Below are positions 18,629 through 28,244 of a DNA stretch of 64,000 bases, piece after piece. The notes below the pieces were generated by a model, which was given only the letters and a program-made list of their open reading frames with translations, had not been told where the DNA came from and did no database searches. Every line of letters starts with the position of its first letter. Positions within the stretch are counted from its first letter, which is position 1. This DNA is from Arthrobacter sp. SLBN-100. Its GTDB lineage: Bacteria > Actinomycetota > Actinomycetes > Actinomycetales > Micrococcaceae. Location: contig NZ_VFMY01000002.1 of the NCBI RefSeq assembly GCF_006715305.1, forward strand, positions 261,901 through 325,900. The letters run 5' to 3'. Position numbers and translations under genes: made by a program.

Positions 18629-19606
18629 ATGAAGAATGTATTGGCACTGATTGAAACCACGCACGCCGGCGAGATCGCCGCCAGCGCGCAGGGGGTGATT
18701 GCTGCAGCCGCCAAGCTCGGCACTCCCGTGGCGGTTGTGGCAACGCGGCCCCAGGAGGGCGCGGCCCTGATTGCGCAGCTTGGGACCTTCGGAGCGCAGC
18801 ATGTCTATCTCGCCGAGAGCTCCCAAGTGGGGAGCGTGCTTGCGTCCGCCCAGGTGGAGGCGTTGATGTCTGCTGCCTGGGCCCTTGATCCGTCCGCTGT
18901 CGTCGCGGCCAACTCCGTCGCAAGCCGACAGATCGCGGCTCGGTTTGCGGTCCGCTCAGGTGGCGGGCTCCTGGTCGATGTCGTGGACGTCCGACCCTCA
19001 GATGACGGGTCGGCCATCGGTATTCACTCTGTTTTCGGTGGGGCCTACACAGTTGAAGCAACCGTGCAGTCAGGCCCTGCCGTCATCACTGTGCGACGGG
19101 GCGCGCTGGACGAAGAGCGTGCTGCCGCTGCAAACCCCGTGGTCACGACCGTGCAGCTGGATGGCCAGGCTGAAAGCTTCACCAGCATCGACACGGTGCA
19201 CGCTATAAGCTCCGATTCCAGCAGGCCCTCGCTGGGCAGTGCGGCCACGGTGGTATCAGGCGGAAGAGGCCTGGGGTCCAAAGAGAACTTTGAGCTGGTT
19301 GAGCGGCTTGCGGACATTCTTGGCGGCGCCATCGGCGCATCCCGCGCGGCCGTGGACGCCGGTTACGTCGACCAGGGGTTGCAAGTGGGCCAGACCGGCG
19401 TCACCGTGTCACCCCAGCTGTACGTAGCACTCGGGATTTCCGGTGCCATCCAGCACCGCGCCGGCATGCAGACCGCCAAGACCATCGTGGCCATCAACAA
19501 GGACGAGGATGCCCCCATCTTCGACGTGGCCGACTTCGGTATCGTCGGCGACGTCTTCACTGTGGTGCCGCAGCTGATAGAAGCCATTCAGGACCGCGCC
19601 AACTAA
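18629..19606 (+). CDS. etfA: Electron transfer flavoprotein alpha subunit
   Basis: A protein of 325 aa with the C-terminal FAD-binding half well conserved: [63 protein letters not shown] and [20 protein letters not shown]. Starts 13 bp after etfB, so the two are translated together. It carries the FAD that shuttles electrons from the dehydrogenase at 20679 to the membrane. Confidence 0.92.
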   Translation: MKNVLALIETTHAGEIAASAQGVIAAAAKLGTPVAVVATRPQEGAALIAQLGTFGAQHVYLAESSQVGSVLASAQVEALMSAAWALDPSAVVAANSVASRQIAARFAVRSGGGLLVDVVDVRPSDDGSAIGIHSVFGGAYTVEATVQSGPAVITVRRGALDEERAAAANPVVTTVQLDGQAESFTSIDTVHAISSDSSRPSLGSAATVVSGGRGLGSKENFELVERLADILGGAIGASRAAVDAGYVDQGLQVGQTGVTVSPQLYVALGISGAIQHRAGMQTAKTIVAINKDEDAPIFDVADFGIVGDVFTVVPQLIEAIQDRAN

Positions 19607-19639
19607 CACCCGCTGGCCGGCAGGAAAGGACCCCGAGCC

Positions 19640-20575
19640 ATGGCAACGACCACCAACAAAACCCCAACGAAGCCCGGCAACAGGTGGGCCAAACTGGCCA
19701 TGGCGATAACCCTAGCCGTAGCAGCCCTTGCTGCCATTGTGCTCATAGCACAGTGGATGCGGACACTCCCTCCCGTCCAGAACTTCCTGACGACATATCC
19801 CGGAACAGTGGACCTGCCCGAGGGTGCACCCCTTGGCTTGCCGCCCTGGCTGGGCTGGCAGCACTACCTAAACGCGTTTTTCCTGGTGCTCATCATCCGG
19901 TCCGGCTGGCTGGTGCGCACTACCGCCAGGCCCAAGGAACACTGGACCCGGAACAATTCAGGACCGATCAGGACGAGAGGAAAGCCGGCCAAGATCAGCC
20001 TGAACCTGTGGTTCCATCTGACTCTGGACGCCTTGTGGGTAACCAACGGAGTTGTCTTCATCATCCTTCTGGTGGTCACCGGTCAGTGGATGCGGATCGT
20101 TCCGACCAGCTGGGATGTATTCCCCAACGCCCTGTCAACGGCCATCCAGTACGCCTCATTGAACTGGCCAACAGAAAACGGATGGGTGAACTACAACTCG
20201 CTACAGGTGCTGGCCTATTTCTCGATCGTCTTCATCACCGCCCCGCTTGCACTCGTGACGGGACTGCGGATGAGCGGTGCTTGGCCGAAGAACGCCCACG
20301 TCCTGAACAAGATGTACCCGATCGAGGTGGCGCGGGCAATCCACTTCCCGGTCATGCTGTACTTCGTCGGGTTCGTAGTAGTTCACGTCGCGCTCGTCTT
20401 TGCCACTGGCGTCCTGCACAACCTCAATCACATGTACGCCTCCAACGATGGCGCCGGGTGGACCGGGTTTTGGATATTCGCCGCCTCCGTGGCCGTGATA
20501 GTCGCGGCGTGGTTCCTCGCCAGACCCCTGTTCCTGCGTCCGGTGGCTTCCATATTCGGCAAAGTCACCAGATAA
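19640..20575 (+). CDS. Multi-spanning cytochrome b-like membrane protein, candidate ETF partner
   Basis: A protein of 311 aa with about five or six hydrophobic segments (near 20-42, 72-88, 122-150, 190-210, 230-255, 275-295). Histidines occur at membrane borders in WQHYLNAFF, LWFHLTLDALW, ARAIHFPVMLYF and VVVHVALVFATGVLHNLNH, as expected for a di-heme cytochrome b (b561/b6-like) domain. It starts 33 bp after etfA with GGAAAGGA upstream. No ETF-quinone oxidoreductase gene is present nearby, so I infer that it helps move electrons from ETF to quinone; this is not established. Other possibility: cytochrome b subunit of an unrelated redox enzyme. Confidence 0.7.
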   Translation: MATTTNKTPTKPGNRWAKLAMAITLAVAALAAIVLIAQWMRTLPPVQNFLTTYPGTVDLPEGAPLGLPPWLGWQHYLNAFFLVLIIRSGWLVRTTARPKEHWTRNNSGPIRTRGKPAKISLNLWFHLTLDALWVTNGVVFIILLVVTGQWMRIVPTSWDVFPNALSTAIQYASLNWPTENGWVNYNSLQVLAYFSIVFITAPLALVTGLRMSGAWPKNAHVLNKMYPIEVARAIHFPVMLYFVGFVVVHVALVFATGVLHNLNHMYASNDGAGWTGFWIFAASVAVIVAAWFLARPLFLRPVASIFGKVTR

Positions 20576-20603
20576 ACGGGAAAACCATTGCGCTCCACCA
20601 CAA

Positions 20604-20643
20604 CTACTAGGAAGTCCTAGTAAATACTTTGGCTTCCTACTAT
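20604..20643. promoter_or_regulatory. Operator pair upstream of the acyl-CoA dehydrogenase operon
   Basis: 20605-20622 is an inverted repeat with arms TACTAGG and CCTAGTA around AAGT, matching the sites before etfB. A more degenerate second copy follows at 20624-20643 with the same 20-bp register. It suggests one MarR-type repressor controls both transcription units. Confidence 0.7.
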
Positions 20644-20678
20644 ATTTGATTGAACTCTACTTTTTGATGGGACCTGGC

Positions 20679-21815
20679 ATGTTTGAACTCAACGAAGACC
20701 AGCAGGCGCTGGTTGAAATGGTCCGGGACTTCGCCGCCGAAGTCCTCGCCCCGAACGCCGCAAAATGGGATGAGGCAAAGCATTTCCCGGTGGACGAGTT
20801 GCGCGAGGCCGGCGCCTTGGGCATGGGCGGCATCTATGTTCAGGAGGAGTTCGGCGGCTCCGGGCTGACACGCAGCGACGCAGTCCTGATTTTCGAGGAA
20901 CTGGCGAAGGCCGATCCCACGATCGCGGCCTACATCTCCATCCACAACATGGTGGTCTGGATGATCGACTCATTCGGGAATGACGAACAACGCGCAGCGT
21001 GGGTCCCTGAGCTGGCATCCATGCAGGCACTCGGAAGTTACTGTCTCACCGAACCCGGAGCAGGATCCGACGCTGCTGCGCTAAGCACCAAAGCGGTGCG
21101 TGACGGCGACGACTACGTGCTGAACGGCGTCAAGCAGTTCATCTCCGGCGCAGGAGCGTCAAGCTACTACATCGTCATGGCACGTACGGCTGACACAGGA
21201 AACCGGGGCATCACCGCGATTGTCGTACCAGCGGACACACCCGGCCTGTCCTATGGTGCGAACGAGAAAAAGATGGGATGGAACGCCCAGCCGACGCGGC
21301 AGGTAATCCTGGACAATGTCAGGGTTCCCGTGGCCAACCGGCTGGGCGAGGAAGGCGGCGGCTTCGGGATAGCGATGAAGGGACTCAACGGAGGCCGAAT
21401 CAATATGGGGGCATGCTCCCTTGGCGGCGGTCAGACTGCCCTCAATAAATCAGTGGCATATCTGAAGGAACGCCAGGCGTTCGGAGGTCCGCTGATAAAC
21501 CAGCAGTCGCTGCTGTTCCAGCTGGCTGACATGGAAACGCAGCTCGTCTCCGCCCGCACCCTGCTTTGGCGGGCAGCGGACGCACTGGACCGTGGGGCGC
21601 CGGACGCAGTCAAACTCTGCGCCATGGCCAAGCAGGTGGCAACCGACGCTGGCTTCAGCGTCGCCGACCGGGCTATCCAGCTCCACGGCGGATACGGTTA
21701 CCTGTCCGAATACGGCCTGGAAAAAATCGCCCGGGACCTGCGAGTGCACCAGATCCTCGAAGGAAGCAACGAGATCATGCGCCTGGTCGTTGGGCGAATC
21801 GTGGCCGGGGCCTAG
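20679..21815 (+). CDS. Acyl-CoA dehydrogenase, isobutyryl-CoA dehydrogenase-like
   Basis: A protein of 378 aa when started at ATG 20679 (MFELNEDQQALVEMVRDFA); ATG 20667 is also possible. All family signatures are present: GSYCLTEPGAGSDAAAL (FAD and substrate loop), the KERQAFGGPL helix, ADRAIQLHGGYGYLSEYGLEKIARDLRV and the QILEGSNEIMRLVVGR end, with the catalytic Glu in LEG. It oxidises a short branched acyl-CoA, most likely isobutyryl-CoA to methacrylyl-CoA judging by the hydrolase and mmsB downstream, and gives electrons to EtfAB. The next gene starts 2 bp after the stop. Confidence 0.85.
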   Translation: MFELNEDQQALVEMVRDFAAEVLAPNAAKWDEAKHFPVDELREAGALGMGGIYVQEEFGGSGLTRSDAVLIFEELAKADPTIAAYISIHNMVVWMIDSFGNDEQRAAWVPELASMQALGSYCLTEPGAGSDAAALSTKAVRDGDDYVLNGVKQFISGAGASSYYIVMARTADTGNRGITAIVVPADTPGLSYGANEKKMGWNAQPTRQVILDNVRVPVANRLGEEGGGFGIAMKGLNGGRINMGACSLGGGQTALNKSVAYLKERQAFGGPLINQQSLLFQLADMETQLVSARTLLWRAADALDRGAPDAVKLCAMAKQVATDAGFSVADRAIQLHGGYGYLSEYGLEKIARDLRVHQILEGSNEIMRLVVGRIVAGA

Positions 21816-21817
21816 AG

Positions 21818-22879
21818 ATGGAAAACGACGAAGTCCTGTTCCGCCACGACGGCCACCTGGGACACATCATTCTGAACCGACCTCAAGCGATCAACGCCTT
21901 AACCCACGCAATGGTCACCCGGATCGCCGCTGCCCTGGACGACTGGGAAAACGACGACTCAGTGGCCACGGTGTTGCTGAGTGGCGAGGGAGAACGGGGC
22001 CTGTGCGCGGGCGGTGACCTTCTAGCGATCCATCGGGACGCTGTGAACAAGGGCACTGGCACCGAGCGGTTCTGGGCTGACGAGTACCGCCTCAACGCCC
22101 GCATCGCCACCTATCCCAAGCCCTATGTCGCGATCATGGACGGGCTTGTACTCGGCGGCGGCGTAGGGGTTTCGGCCCACGGTTCTCTGCGCGTGGTGAC
22201 CGAGCGCACCAAGGTAGGTATGCCGGAGACCGGCATAGGGTTCGTCCCCGATGTCGGCGGAACCCACCTGCTCTCGAGGGCCCCCGGTGAACTCGGAACA
22301 CATGTTGCAATGACTGCAGCGAACATGTCCGGTGCGGACGCAATCGCACTTGGCTTTGCCGATCACCTCGTGAACAGTGAGGCGCTGCCTGCTCTGTTCA
22401 GGAAGCTCGCCGTAGCCACCGCGGAGGAAGCTGTGCTTTCCCTCGCTCTCACGTCCTTGCCGCCTGCGGGACTGGTTGCTGAACGCACGTGGATTGACGC
22501 CTGTTACGCCTTCGATTCCGTAGAGGAGATCCTTCAGGCACTGCGCGCCTCCCCCGTATCCGCAGCGCACGCCGCTGCTGACAAGATCCTGAAGAAGTCC
22601 CCCACGGCATTGAAGCTGACACTGGAATCACTGCGCAGAGCGCGTGCCTCCGGAAACCTTGAGGAAACCCTTGAAAGGGAATATCGGGTATCACTTCGCT
22701 GCCTTGCAGGTCGCGATCTCCCCGAAGGCATCAGGGCCCAAGTGATCGGCAAGGACCGCCGGCCACAGTGGTCACCCGCTGAGTTGGAGGCAGTCTCGGA
22801 GGCCGATGTGTCAGCTCATTTCGCTCCTTTGGGCGCCCGAGAGCTGGGCCTTACCAATGCTTCACACGCGACTGCCTGA
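21818..22879 (+). CDS. 3-hydroxyisobutyryl-CoA hydrolase (crotonase fold)
   Basis: A protein of 353 aa from ATG 21818, two bases after the dehydrogenase stop. It has crotonase motifs with HIBCH character: GERGLCAGGDLLAIH (oxyanion hole), GLVLGGGVGVSAHGSLRVVTE, and MPETGIGFVPDVGGTHLLSR with the Glu and Asp used by the hydrolase. Its long C-terminal part (about 250-353) is typical of HIBCH and absent from plain hydratases. It releases 3-hydroxyisobutyrate from its CoA ester in valine/isobutyrate breakdown. Confidence 0.85.
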   Translation: MENDEVLFRHDGHLGHIILNRPQAINALTHAMVTRIAAALDDWENDDSVATVLLSGEGERGLCAGGDLLAIHRDAVNKGTGTERFWADEYRLNARIATYPKPYVAIMDGLVLGGGVGVSAHGSLRVVTERTKVGMPETGIGFVPDVGGTHLLSRAPGELGTHVAMTAANMSGADAIALGFADHLVNSEALPALFRKLAVATAEEAVLSLALTSLPPAGLVAERTWIDACYAFDSVEEILQALRASPVSAAHAAADKILKKSPTALKLTLESLRRARASGNLEETLEREYRVSLRCLAGRDLPEGIRAQVIGKDRRPQWSPAELEAVSEADVSAHFAPLGARELGLTNASHATA

Positions 22880-22930
22880 GTATTACGACCGACAACTGCG
22901 CGGGAAGAGCGCAAAAGAAAAGGAAATTCG

Positions 22931-23842
22931 ATGAGTAAGAAGATCGCCTTCATTGGGCTGGGCCACATGGGTGGCCCTATGGCCGCCAACCTGGTCAAAG
23001 CTGGTTACCAGGTGTCCGGCTTTGACCTCTCAGCGCAGGCACTGGAGGAAGCGCGGGCACTGGGTGTAGCCGTGTCAGAATCTGCCCGCGGTGCCGCCGT
23101 GAATGCCGATGTAGTCATCACCATGCTCCCCGCCGGCCGCCACGTGATTAGCGCCTACCAAGGCGAGGACGGGCTTCTGGCCGCGGCCAGACCCGGAACC
23201 CTGTTTTTGGAATGCTCGACGATTGCAGTTGAAGACGCACAGTCCGCGCACAATCTGGCCGCTGCAGCCGGGCATCGGAACATGGACGCCCCGGTCTCGG
23301 GGGGCGTCGGAGGGGCAACCAACGGTACCTTGACCTTCATGGTCGGGGGCAACACCGAAGACTTCGCAGATGCCGAGCCAATTCTGCAGGCGATGGGCCA
23401 GAGGGTTGTGCTTTGTGGCGGATCCGGCGCCGGGCAGGCCGCGAAAATCTGCAACAACATGATCCTGGGGGTGTCAATGATCGCCGTGTCCGAGGCCTTC
23501 GTCCTGGGCGAGAAGCTGGGCCTGTCCCACGAGGCATTGTTCGACGTCGCCTCTAATGCTTCCGGCCAGTGCTGGGCCCTGACCACCAACTGCCCCGTCC
23601 CAGGACCGGTACCGGCCAGCCCCGCGAACCGGGACTATCGGCCCGGCTTCGCCGGGGCGCTGATGGCCAAGGACCTCGGCCTTGCCGTCCAGGCCCTTCA
23701 ATCGACCGGGGTCCAGGCCCGGCTCGGTTCGCTGGCCGAGGAGATCTACCGGGACTTCGCCGCCGGCGAGGGGGCGGGCCGGGACTTCTCCGGCATCATC
23801 AACCAGATCCGGTCCACCTCCAAGACAAAGGAAACAGTATGA
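22931..23842 (+). CDS. mmsB: 3-hydroxyisobutyrate dehydrogenase
   Basis: A protein of 303 aa of the beta-hydroxyacid dehydrogenase family. N-terminal Rossmann [20 protein letters not shown] (about 6-25), substrate-binding [23 protein letters not shown] (about 118-140), catalytic Lys in [21 protein letters not shown] (about 171). It oxidises 3-hydroxyisobutyrate to methylmalonate semialdehyde with NAD. The last codons overlap the next gene through ATGA, which points to translational coupling. Confidence 0.9.
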   Translation: MSKKIAFIGLGHMGGPMAANLVKAGYQVSGFDLSAQALEEARALGVAVSESARGAAVNADVVITMLPAGRHVISAYQGEDGLLAAARPGTLFLECSTIAVEDAQSAHNLAAAAGHRNMDAPVSGGVGGATNGTLTFMVGGNTEDFADAEPILQAMGQRVVLCGGSGAGQAAKICNNMILGVSMIAVSEAFVLGEKLGLSHEALFDVASNASGQCWALTTNCPVPGPVPASPANRDYRPGFAGALMAKDLGLAVQALQSTGVQARLGSLAEEIYRDFAAGEGAGRDFSGIINQIRSTSKTKETV

Positions 23843-24615
23843 GCGAGTACCAGACCATCCTCATCAAGCAGGACGGACGGGTCGGGACCATCACGCTGAA
23901 CCGGCCCGAGGCGCTGAACGCCCTGAACCAGGAGCTCGCGACCGAGGTCCTGGCTGCCGCACAGGCCTTCGACCGCGATCCCGGCATCGGAGCCATTATC
24001 ATCACCGGCTCGGACCGGGCCTTCGCCGCCGGGGCGGACATCAAGGAAATGGCGCCGCGGTCCTACATCGACATGTATACCCAGAACTGGTTCGCCGCCT
24101 GGGACGAGCTGGCGAGGGTCCGGACCCCGCTGATCGCCGCCGTCGCCGGGCATGCCCTCGGCGGAGGCTGCGAGCTGGCGATGATCTGCGACTTCATCAT
24201 CGCCGCGGACAACGCCAAGTTCGGACAGCCCGAGATCAGGCTCGGGGTGATCCCGGGCATGGGCGGATCCCAGCGGTTGACCCGGGCGATCGGTAAGGCC
24301 AAAGCCATGGAAATGGTGCTCACGGGCCGGACCATGAGTGCCGAGGAGGCCGAACGCGCCGGCCTCGTCGCCCGGGTTGTGCCCGCCGCGGGGCTGATAG
24401 AGGACGCGCTGGCCACGGCCGCGACGATCGCCTCCATGTCCAAACCGATCGCGCTGCTGGCCAAGGAAGCCGTCAACGCCGCGCACGAGATGTCACTGGC
24501 CGACGGCGTGCATTTCGAGCGCCGCCTGAACCATTCCTGCTGGGCCACCGACGACCAGAAGGAAGGCATGGGTGCCTTCATCGACAAGCGCGCCCCGGAA
24601 TTCACCCACCGCTGA
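23839..24615 (+). CDS. Enoyl-CoA hydratase
   Basis: A protein of 258 aa whose ATG (23839-23841) overlaps the mmsB stop. Motifs: [29 protein letters not shown] and [19 protein letters not shown] with both hydratase glutamates in place. Length and motifs match short-chain enoyl-CoA hydratases. In this operon it would hydrate methacrylyl-CoA to 3-hydroxyisobutyryl-CoA, ahead of the hydrolase. Higher GC than the genes to its left, perhaps a separate origin. Confidence 0.88.
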   Translation: MSEYQTILIKQDGRVGTITLNRPEALNALNQELATEVLAAAQAFDRDPGIGAIIITGSDRAFAAGADIKEMAPRSYIDMYTQNWFAAWDELARVRTPLIAAVAGHALGGGCELAMICDFIIAADNAKFGQPEIRLGVIPGMGGSQRLTRAIGKAKAMEMVLTGRTMSAEEAERAGLVARVVPAAGLIEDALATAATIASMSKPIALLAKEAVNAAHEMSLADGVHFERRLNHSCWATDDQKEGMGAFIDKRAPEFTHR

Positions 24616-24688
24616 CACCCGCCGCTGAGACAGGCGCCGGCAGCAGCCGCCCCGGCCCGTGGCCCCACTATTTTGAAGACGAGGAACC

Positions 24689-26188
24689 ATGACCGAAGTA
24701 AGTGTTGACCCCCGAACAGGCTCCATCCTGGAGTTTACCGACCATCTCATGTGGATCGACGGCGAACGGACCGAGGCCACGACCGGTCAGTGGCGCGAGG
24801 TGAAGAACCCCGCCGTCCGCGGTCAGGTGATCGCCCGGGTGCCCTCCGCCGGGGTCGAGGACGTCGAGCGCGCGGTCACCGCCGCACGCCGGGCGTTTCC
24901 GGGATGGCGTTCGGTGCACTTCACCGAACGTGCCCGGGTGCTGGCGAGGATCGCCGACGACATCGAAGCTCGGGCAGAGGAGTTTGCTCGGCTGACCGCA
25001 CTGGACACCGGCAACGCCCTGCGCACCCAGGCCCGCCCCGAGGTTGCCACGCTGGTGGCGCTCTTCCGCTACTTCGCCGGCGTGGCCGGGGAGGTCAAGG
25101 GCACCACGCTGCCGGCCGGGGACAAGCAGCTGCAGTACACCAGGCTGGAACCCCTCGGCGTCGTCGCTGCCATCCTGCCTTGGAATTCTCCGCTGATGAT
25201 CGCCGGGTTCAAGATCCCCGCGGCACTTGCCGCCGGCAACACCGTCATCCTGAAGGCCGCCGACGACGCACCCCTAACGATCCTGCTGCTGGCCGAAATC
25301 TGCAACCGGCACCTGCCCGCAGGCGTTGTCAACGCATTGACCGGCCGCGGCGGAGTGATCGGCGAGGCACTGTCAACCCATCCCGGAGTTGACAAAGTTT
25401 CCTTCACTGGATCCACGGAAGTCGGCCGCGGCGTCGCCCGCCAGGCAGGTGGACGGCTCGCCCACGTGTCTCTGGAATTGGGCGGCAAAAATCCCTCCAT
25501 CGTGTTCCCCGACGCCGTCGATGACGAGCTGATCGACGGACTGCTATCAGCCTCCCGGTTCACACGCCAAGGCCAAAGTTGCACCGCCGGATCCCGGCTG
25601 TTCCTGCACGAGGACATCTACGACGAGGTGCTAGAACGCCTTGTGGCCAAGCTCGGCGCGCTCAAGGTGGGAAATCCCCTAGATGAAGCAACTGACATGG
25701 GCGCCGTCATCAACAACAACCAGTTCAACCAGATCAGCAGCTATTTGGAAGAGGGCAGGAACCACAAGGACCTTACGGTCGCACTCGGCGGCAACGTGCC
25801 CACCGAGGGTCCACTGACCGAGGGCTACTACCACCTGCCGACCGTCTTTTCAGGGGTCCGGAATGACTTCCGCCTCGCGCAGGAAGAGATTTTCGGCCCG
25901 GTCTTGGCCGCGATCCGCTGGAAGGACATCGATGAGGTGGTGGCCATGGCGAACGACTCGCACTTCGGTCTTGCCGCCTACGTGTGGAGCCATAACCTGG
26001 ACAATGCCCTGAACACCGCGCACCGGGTCCAAGCCGGCTGGGTGCAGGTCAACCAGGGCGGCGGGCAGCTGGTGGGCCAGTCCTACGGCGGCTACAAGCA
26101 GTCCGGCATCGGCCGCGAGGTTTCCCTGGAGGGCATGCTGGCCGGGTTCACCCAGACCAAGCAGATCAACGTCAAGCTCAGGGGCTGA
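24689..26188 (+). CDS. NAD(P)-dependent aldehyde dehydrogenase
   Basis: A protein of 499 aa with ILPWNSPLMIAGFKIPAALAAGNTVILKA (cofactor site), FTGSTEVGRGVARQ, the general-base Glu in LELGGKNPSIVF and the catalytic Cys in GQSCTAGSRLF. The Glu argues against the CoA-acylating methylmalonate semialdehyde dehydrogenase (MmsA) type, which lacks it, so an ordinary aldehyde-to-acid enzyme is more likely, for example isobutyraldehyde to isobutyrate. Only 2 bp separate it from the CoA-transferase gene. Confidence 0.85.
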   Translation: MTEVSVDPRTGSILEFTDHLMWIDGERTEATTGQWREVKNPAVRGQVIARVPSAGVEDVERAVTAARRAFPGWRSVHFTERARVLARIADDIEARAEEFARLTALDTGNALRTQARPEVATLVALFRYFAGVAGEVKGTTLPAGDKQLQYTRLEPLGVVAAILPWNSPLMIAGFKIPAALAAGNTVILKAADDAPLTILLLAEICNRHLPAGVVNALTGRGGVIGEALSTHPGVDKVSFTGSTEVGRGVARQAGGRLAHVSLELGGKNPSIVFPDAVDDELIDGLLSASRFTRQGQSCTAGSRLFLHEDIYDEVLERLVAKLGALKVGNPLDEATDMGAVINNNQFNQISSYLEEGRNHKDLTVALGGNVPTEGPLTEGYYHLPTVFSGVRNDFRLAQEEIFGPVLAAIRWKDIDEVVAMANDSHFGLAAYVWSHNLDNALNTAHRVQAGWVQVNQGGGQLVGQSYGGYKQSGIGREVSLEGMLAGFTQTKQINVKLRG

Positions 26189-26190
26189 CC

Positions 26191-27438
26191 ATGGAAACCA
26201 CGACGACCGCAACAGTGGAAACAGCCGGGCCACTGGACGGAATCACCGTGCTGGACCTCAGCCGCGCCCTCGCCGGTCCCTATGCCACCGCGCTGCTCGC
26301 GGACATGGGCGCAAGCGTTATCAAGGTCGAGTCGATCAAAGGCGGAGACTCGTCCCGCTCATGGCCCCCGTTTGAAAACGAGCACAGCCTCTACTTCGAC
26401 TCGGTCAATCGCGGAAAATCCTCCGTTGCCATCGATTTCTACAGCCCGGAGGGTAAGGACCTGCTTCGAAAGCTGGCACTGGAGGCGGACGTGCTGATCG
26501 AAAACTTTCGGCCCGGGGTCCTGACGACCATGGGCCTGGATCCCGAGGCGCTACGGGCAATTAAACCAGGACTGATAATCGCCTCTGTCACCGGATTCGG
26601 CACCACCGGACCTCTCGCCCGGACCGCGGGCCTGGACCAGGTCGCCCAAGGAATGTCCGGACTCATGTCCGTGACCGGCGGCGACGCAGGGAACATGTAC
26701 CGGTTCGGCGTGCCTATCGTTGACATGTGCGCCGGGATCTTCACCGCCTACGGCATCGCCTCCGCCCTCACCGGTCGTGCCCGAACCGGGGAGGGGCTGG
26801 ACATCTCCACATCGCTGCTGGAAACGGCCCTGGCACTGTCGGCGTTCCAGGGGCAGCGCTACCTCAGCAACGGCGAGGTTCCCGTGCCGCAGGGCAACGA
26901 CCACCCGGTGCTTGCCCCCTACGGGGTCTTCAAAACCGCCGACATCCCTGTCATTATTTCTGTCGGCAACGACAAGCAATGGCTCCAACTCTGCGCCCTC
27001 GTCGGCGATCCGGCCCTGGCCCAGGACCCGAGCTACATGACCGGACGGGACCGGTCAATTAACCGCCAGGCGCTGGCGGGGCGGCTCGAGGACCTCCTCA
27101 AAAAGCGCCCGGGGCTGGAATGGCTGGAAGCCTTCCGCGCCGCGAAAATCCCTTGCGGCCCGATCTACAACTACGCCGAGGTCTTTGCCGACCCGCAGGT
27201 GCAGGCGGTTGACATGGTCCGCACGGTTAGCCGCTACGACGGTACCGAACTGCCTCTGCTGCGCGGCCCGCTCTCCGTCAATGGCGAGCCCACCCCGGTA
27301 ACCAAGGCCCCGCCGGCACTGGGCGAGGATACCCGCCGAGTCCTTCAGGATCTTGCTTTGACACCCGGGCAGATTGAGAAGCTCGTAGCGTCCGGCATTG
27401 TCCGTGAAACGACAGCTCTGGGCACGGTGCATGCATGA
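26191..27438 (+). CDS. CaiB/BaiF family CoA-transferase
   Basis: A protein of 415 aa in class III of CoA transferases. Key parts: LSRALAGPYATALLADMGASVIKVES at the N-terminus, NRGKSSVAIDF, and the catalytic Asp in VPIVDMCAGIFTAYGI (about 178). It would move CoA onto an acid, plausibly the product of the preceding aldehyde dehydrogenase, to feed the acyl-CoA dehydrogenase. Coupled to the following gene by overlap of its stop with an ATGATG. Confidence 0.85.
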   Translation: METTTTATVETAGPLDGITVLDLSRALAGPYATALLADMGASVIKVESIKGGDSSRSWPPFENEHSLYFDSVNRGKSSVAIDFYSPEGKDLLRKLALEADVLIENFRPGVLTTMGLDPEALRAIKPGLIIASVTGFGTTGPLARTAGLDQVAQGMSGLMSVTGGDAGNMYRFGVPIVDMCAGIFTAYGIASALTGRARTGEGLDISTSLLETALALSAFQGQRYLSNGEVPVPQGNDHPVLAPYGVFKTADIPVIISVGNDKQWLQLCALVGDPALAQDPSYMTGRDRSINRQALAGRLEDLLKKRPGLEWLEAFRAAKIPCGPIYNYAEVFADPQVQAVDMVRTVSRYDGTELPLLRGPLSVNGEPTPVTKAPPALGEDTRRVLQDLALTPGQIEKLVASGIVRETTALGTVHA

Positions 27439-27458
27439 TGGTGGCAACGGAGGAAAAA

Positions 27459-28244
27459 ATGACGGCTTCCCTGCGCGTCGAACGCTTAGGCGCCGTAGCG
27501 ACAATTGTGATTGACAACCCCAGACGCCGCAACGCACTGAACCAAGACATGTGGCAGCAGTTCAAACCAATACTGGATCAGTTGGATGGGGATCCCACTG
27601 TCAAGGTTGTGGTGGTCCGCGGCGCCGGAAGCAACTTTTCCGCCGGAGCCGACATCAGCGACCTCTTGGCCATCCTGCACGACCCGGAAAGCGGTGCGCA
27701 CGACGGTGGTCATGTGTCAGCGGGCGAGAACGCTCTGGCCAACTTTCCCAAACCCACTATCGCCGCAATTGATGGCTATTGTATCGGGGGTGCCTGGCAA
27801 ATTGCCGGCGCATGCGACATCCGTCTGGCATCCGAGAGTGCAACCTTTGGCATCACTCCCGCCAAAGTCGGCATCATCTACCCGCTCTCGGGCATAGAAC
27901 GCCTCGTTCGCCTCGCTGGGCCAGCGGTCGCAAAGTACTTGTTGTTTACCGGCGATTTTATCTCAGCTCCTGAAGCGCTGAATTTCGGACTAGTTTCCCG
28001 CTTAATCCCGCAGGCCGGGTTCTGGGACGAGATCCAGAAGTTTACTGACGAACTTGCCAAGCGTTCGCAGCTGTCCATCCAGGCCACAAAGCAGATTGTC
28101 GAAGCCATCGCAGTGAATGATCCCGGAGTCCCTGAAATAAGCGACTATTGGCAAGATCAGATGGCCATAAGCGGGGAAGCTGAAATCGGCATCCGTGCCT
28201 TCCTCGACAAGGAGACGCCGGCGTTCAATTGGATCAAACCATAA
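27459..28244 (+). CDS. Enoyl-CoA hydratase/isomerase family protein with atypical active site
   Basis: Start placed at ATG 27459 because GGAGG lies five bases upstream; an ATG at 27435 also overlaps the CaiB stop. 261 aa, crotonase fold: FSAGADISDLL, AIDGYCIGGAWQIAGACDIRLA, then FGITPAKVGIIYPLSGIERLVR. The usual catalytic glutamates (in GGGxE and PE..LG) are replaced here by alanine/tryptophan and T-P-A-K, so it may be an isomerase, decarboxylase or hydrolase rather than a hydratase. Last gene of the operon, stopping directly against the convergent marR gene. Confidence 0.8.
   Translation: MTASLRVERLGAVATIVIDNPRRRNALNQDMWQQFKPILDQLDGDPTVKVVVVRGAGSNFSAGADISDLLAILHDPESGAHDGGHVSAGENALANFPKPTIAAIDGYCIGGAWQIAGACDIRLASESATFGITPAKVGIIYPLSGIERLVRLAGPAVAKYLLFTGDFISAPEALNFGLVSRLIPQAGFWDEIQKFTDELAKRSQLSIQATKQIVEAIAVNDPGVPEISDYWQDQMAISGEAEIGIRAFLDKETPAFNWIKP

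Noticed and set aside
24689..26188. Aldehyde dehydrogenase as methylmalonate semialdehyde dehydrogenase (mmsA)
   Set aside because: It has the general-base Glu (LELGG) typical of ordinary aldehyde dehydrogenases, which CoA-acylating MmsA enzymes lack.
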